64,000 bases of DNA, taken from Druceiella hillmani (lineage: Eukaryota > Arthropoda > Insecta > Lepidoptera > Hepialidae). A program made the position numbers and the translations under genes. Numbering within the stretch: position 1 is the first letter of the stretch; each line of letters begins with the position of its first letter. Positions 60,570 to 64,000 of the stretch are shown piece after piece. The notes under the pieces are model-generated. The model was given only the letters and a program-made list of their open reading frames with translations, was not told the origin of the DNA and ran no database searches. The stretch spans positions 7,922,501 to 7,986,500 of the forward strand of contig JAYKKI010000009.1 in assembly GCA_039881145.1 (NCBI GenBank). Direction: 5' to 3'.

Positions 60570-62030
60570 TAGAGTAATGTTAACTGTTTACGACTTAAAA
60601 TGTAGACTACATATTTATTTCTTTGAACTTTTTATAAATCAATACTTAGAACATTAAACGCAGTAAAAATATGTAATCTATATGCTACATTAACTAATAC
60701 GCATTATTTATAATATCAGGTGGTGAATAAATGATGTAAGTTGTCCATATCACTTTTATTGTCTTAAGATATCAAATTTGGGTTTGGAATCGAATTAAGT
60801 ATTGCTTGAGTTAATTAATTCTCAGTAGTTTTATCAGCATATTTTATACAAAATTTGTTCCTAGCATTGTGTTCCATGAATCGAAGATATTTTAGAAAAA
60901 AAAGATTATCAATATTGAACTGAGAATCCATTGGTACGAACTAAATAAAGTGAGTTATTTGCTGTTATTTTTAAACTTACTACCATGAATGTGAACAATA
61001 TTGGTCTAAAAAACTCTAACATATTTTTGTATTGAAAGCTCTATTTATATTTTTAAATATAGAATTAGACTGAAATTGCCATGATATTGTATTAATTTTT
61101 TAAGTTGTATTCAGTGACTAATTTTAGTACAAAAATTCATAATAATATGGATATCGTATGTAACTTGATTACAGAAGTGGGTAACCTCTTTATATTTATA
61201 AAGAACTCGTGACAAATTATTACAAGCATTTTTTTACAAATGAACACAGTGGAATTTAAACCTAAACTCTTAATGGGTGCATTTTTTATTGAGATGTATG
61301 TATGCATTTAGTGAAAATTTTAACGTACATAATATGATAAAACGAAATAGACGGTACTACGATAGCTCTTTTTAACTTTTGTTCGTATATTAAACTGAAT
61401 TACTTTTCTTCACATATTACACTGAACTTACTTTATCTTCGTATATTACACTGAATTAAATGTTTTGTTATACCATTTAGGACAATTATCACTATGATTT
61501 TTATATTCATTATGATATTGTGATTGTTGTAAAAACTCAATTTTACAGAAAACCAATATTTGCTTACAATGTTTACAAACGGTATATCCTTTCTGTGTAA
61601 ATTAATTTTAAAGAAACTAGTTACAAAGGATTACAATTAAAAGGGATCTCAGCATTTTTAATAGTGACCAATTTTGTTTTTGGTATGAATGTCGACCGTA
61701 ACATGCTGTCTTATATGTAGGGTAACGGCCACAACCATGTGTGGTCAATAGTTTCATGTATAAGGTTTAAACCTATCGATAATAAATATTGCCTGTCTTA
61801 TACGATCGGAAATGATAGTGTAGTTGATTGAATGAACGTTGTGGGTATATAACTAGATAGAAAACAGATGTATGCTTAGATAGAATACCTACTTCATATG
61901 CTTGAAAAGATTTGATGAAAAATATACAGTCCTGTGTATATTTAATTTGAATGAGCAAGTATTGAAACGCTGTGTCCCATTCGGTTATTCCGTATTTAAA
62001 GATGTAAGGCTAAAGCAATAGGTAATATAA
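60570..62030. other. AT-rich DNA within duplication copy 2, mostly unassigned
   Basis: No gene recognised. It holds a small tandem repeat at 61378-61458: three ~30-bp units around TTCGTATATTACACTGAATT, of which two are close matches. The minus frame 61773-61958 has no motif. Confidence 0.5.
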
Positions 62031-62039
62031 GGGGTGGAA

Positions 62040-62680
62040 TATAAAATGTGAAATGTAAACTGTAAAATCCTAAATGTAAAAGTAAACCCTTAGATACAGC
62101 AAAAAGGTGTAAAATGTAAAATATTAAATAAGAAATGTAAATTATAAAACCTTAGGTGAAGTAATGGTTGTAAAATATGAAAAAAACGTAAAACCCTAAG
62201 TGTGTAAAATTAGAAACTGATGTAAAGTAAAAGATGTAAAACATAAAATGTGAAATGAGAAATTTAAAACGTAAAACCCTAAGTGTAGAACTAAAAGCTT
62301 AGGTAAAATAAAAGGTAGAGGATGAAGTGTGAAATTAAAGTTGTAAAACGTGAAACCCTAGGTGCAAAACTAATAGCTTAAATCAAGTAAAAGTTGCGAA
62401 ACATGATATGTCAAATAAGAAATGGTAAAGTATGAAACTCTAAGCGTAAAATTAAAAGCTTAGGTAAGTAAAAGTTGTAAAATATATAATGTGAATAAAA
62501 AAAGTGAAACCCTAAGTTTATAATTAAAAGCTTAGGTAGAGTAGAAGTTGTAAAATATAGAATGTGAAATATAAATGTAAATCCCTAAGTGTAAAAATAA
62601 AGGGCTTGGGTAAAGTAAAAGTTATGAAGCATGGAGTGTGAAATGTCAAACATATGTGTAAAGTATAAACTTTAAACTAA
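62040..62680. repeat. Degenerate ~72-83-bp tandem array, about 8 units
   Basis: The phrase CCCTAAGTGTAAAATTAAAA, followed by GCTTAGGTAAAGTAAAAG and TTGTAAAATATGAAATGTGA, recurs with variants near 62068, 62149, 62193, 62276, 62355, 62436, 62508 and 62582. Spacing between the later units is 72-83 bp. The plus strand is strongly purine-rich with almost no C. An old, decaying minisatellite. Confidence 0.8.
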
Positions 62681-63117
62681 TTGTAAATGAAAGGTGTTAA
62701 CTGCATATTAAATGTTTAAATTTGATAAAGTTAGCTCGATGTCCTTACGCAAAACTGTAGATTTGAAATAGGTTAAACTCAAGAAAAAATAGTTGTATGA
62801 TACTATGAACAGTTCTAAATGTAAAATTTCAAGTATATGTGTAAAGGTTAAACTTGAGAAAACTTAGTTGTATGATACTGCGCGAGTTGTAAATGTGAAA
62901 TGTTAAATGTATGTATGAACTGTTTGTATAACGTTGGTTACATATCCTTGTGTCAATGCAATTATGTTAAAAGGTCTTCAGTGACATGTAAATTTATAAA
63001 ATATCAGAAGACCAGTCATAGAATTGATAATAGATATCATTATACGATTCACAACGTAACTGAAATCAAAATTTTTATCTGCTAGGAAGGTTCTAATCAA
63101 GGGGGAGTGTTAAATAA

Positions 63118-63126
63118 TTTATATAT

Positions 63127-63191
<65 letters not shown>
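63118..63191. repeat. (TA)n microsatellite
   Basis: TA tract of about 70 bp. The Tyr/Ile frame at 63107-63295 is an artefact. Confidence 0.95.
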
Positions 63192-63193
<2 letters not shown>

Positions 63194-64000
63194 AACAGTT
63201 TTTGCAGAGTAAGTGAGAGGCGATATTTCGATATCATATTCCTCTTTTTTATAATTTATAAAGTTACGTCCCTCCAATTATCGATATTAAATTAGTAAGC
63301 GTAAAAATTGAGAATAAAATCCTTACTTATATCTTAATTTTTCTTGGTTACATGTATTTGCTATATTAGTGCCGTTAAATTGTATAGATATATTACCATA
63401 AGAAACAATATTCAAAGCAATCACTTCTTTTGAAATTATGTATGCAAACATATTTTTTACATATTTTCTGTATAAATTCTGAAAAGATTTAATTAGAAGA
63501 AATAAATTTGCATATCATTGTAAAGCCTCTTGTCAAATAATTTTACCGGGGACTATTATCCCAACAATATTTCAGCTTTCATCAAAACAGATATTAGACA
63601 TCATCTTACATGCTAATGAACATCAAACAAATGTCGAACTTTATCTTGGACTTTGTTCTCAATCCTAATTTGACAACTAACAACTTCAATTGCCAAAGAA
63701 ATTGCTCCGAAACAAAAGTTGGACATAATGTCCTAAAGTTTTGAAAGCAATATCTTTGAACAAAGCGTTTATCAAGCATTTGTCCAATTTTAAACCATTA
63801 TCAAGATTAGATCCGTCACCATTGCGTCATTTTCGATAAATTATATTGACAGTATTTTGTCTGCAAACAAATTATTTGTAAATTTATTCTTATGTTTAAT
63901 TTAAATTAGATAAATACTAAAGTAACTGCCGATCTCAAAAACTATCAACAAACAAAAAACTATCGTTTTATTTTCATTATCACGTTACCTTTTGTTCACT

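Larger units (their letters stand above)
55840..63880 (+). repeat. Diverged duplication D1, copy 2
   Basis: Counterpart of 9.83-16.48 kb in the same orientation, about 46 kb away. Aligned blocks: 55.85-56.05, 56.25-57.6, 57.65-58.62 and 63.39-63.88 kb. The right-hand part 58.62-63.39 kb has no counterpart in copy 1 and holds a copia remnant, a degenerate tandem array and a TA tract. Copy 2 lacks the mariner, the Penelope-like element and the 15.5-kb LINE of copy 1. Confidence 0.78.

Overview
The window looks like AT-rich arthropod (probably insect) nuclear DNA. It has long (TA)n tracts, no compact gene layout, and decayed metazoan transposons: a DD41D mariner, a Penelope-like element, two Ty1/copia elements, four LINE fragments and two Helitron-like 3' ends. 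The order or species cannot be fixed from the sequence. No complete gene and no tRNA, rRNA or CRISPR array was seen. The only convincing piece of a host gene is a 3'-terminal exon at 51043-51224 on the plus strand, with a splice acceptor, 59 in-frame codons, a stop and a nearby poly(A) signal. Its protein family was not recognised.

Layout. 1-9.5 kb: AT-rich DNA with a LINE endonuclease/RT remnant (5.2-6.2 kb), two Helitron-like 3' ends, a 70-bp-arm hairpin and a GT-rich tract. 9.8-16.5 kb: copy 1 of a diverged, directly oriented duplication whose copy 2 is 55.8-63.9 kb. Both hold a decayed MADF-like coding fragment. Copy 1 also gained a Penelope-like element, a 1,328-bp mariner with clear terminal inverted repeats and TA target duplications, and a LINE fragment. 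Copy 2 gained a copia remnant. 17.1-32.3 kb: a second repeated family, present as a ~0.9-kb-arm inverted repeat (17.1-19.6 kb) and two long direct copies (21.5-24.6 and 30.2-32.3 kb), with a further partial copy at 2.5-2.8 kb. 32-39 kb: mostly featureless, with a Penelope-like terminus at 36.5 kb. 39.4-43.0 kb: a copia remnant followed by a LINE remnant. 43-55 kb: sparse DNA with small repeats, perfect hairpins and the terminal exon.

The main point of interest is a set of hammerhead-ribozyme-like remnants in the three Penelope-like termini (10.9, 31.0 and 36.5 kb). Comparing the three copies suggests an ancestral stem II. Second is an unusual number of perfect or near-perfect short-spacer inverted repeats. 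Third is the pair of large diverged duplications, whose different insertions give a relative history. No new multi-gene system was found; coding capacity is almost entirely fossil transposon.
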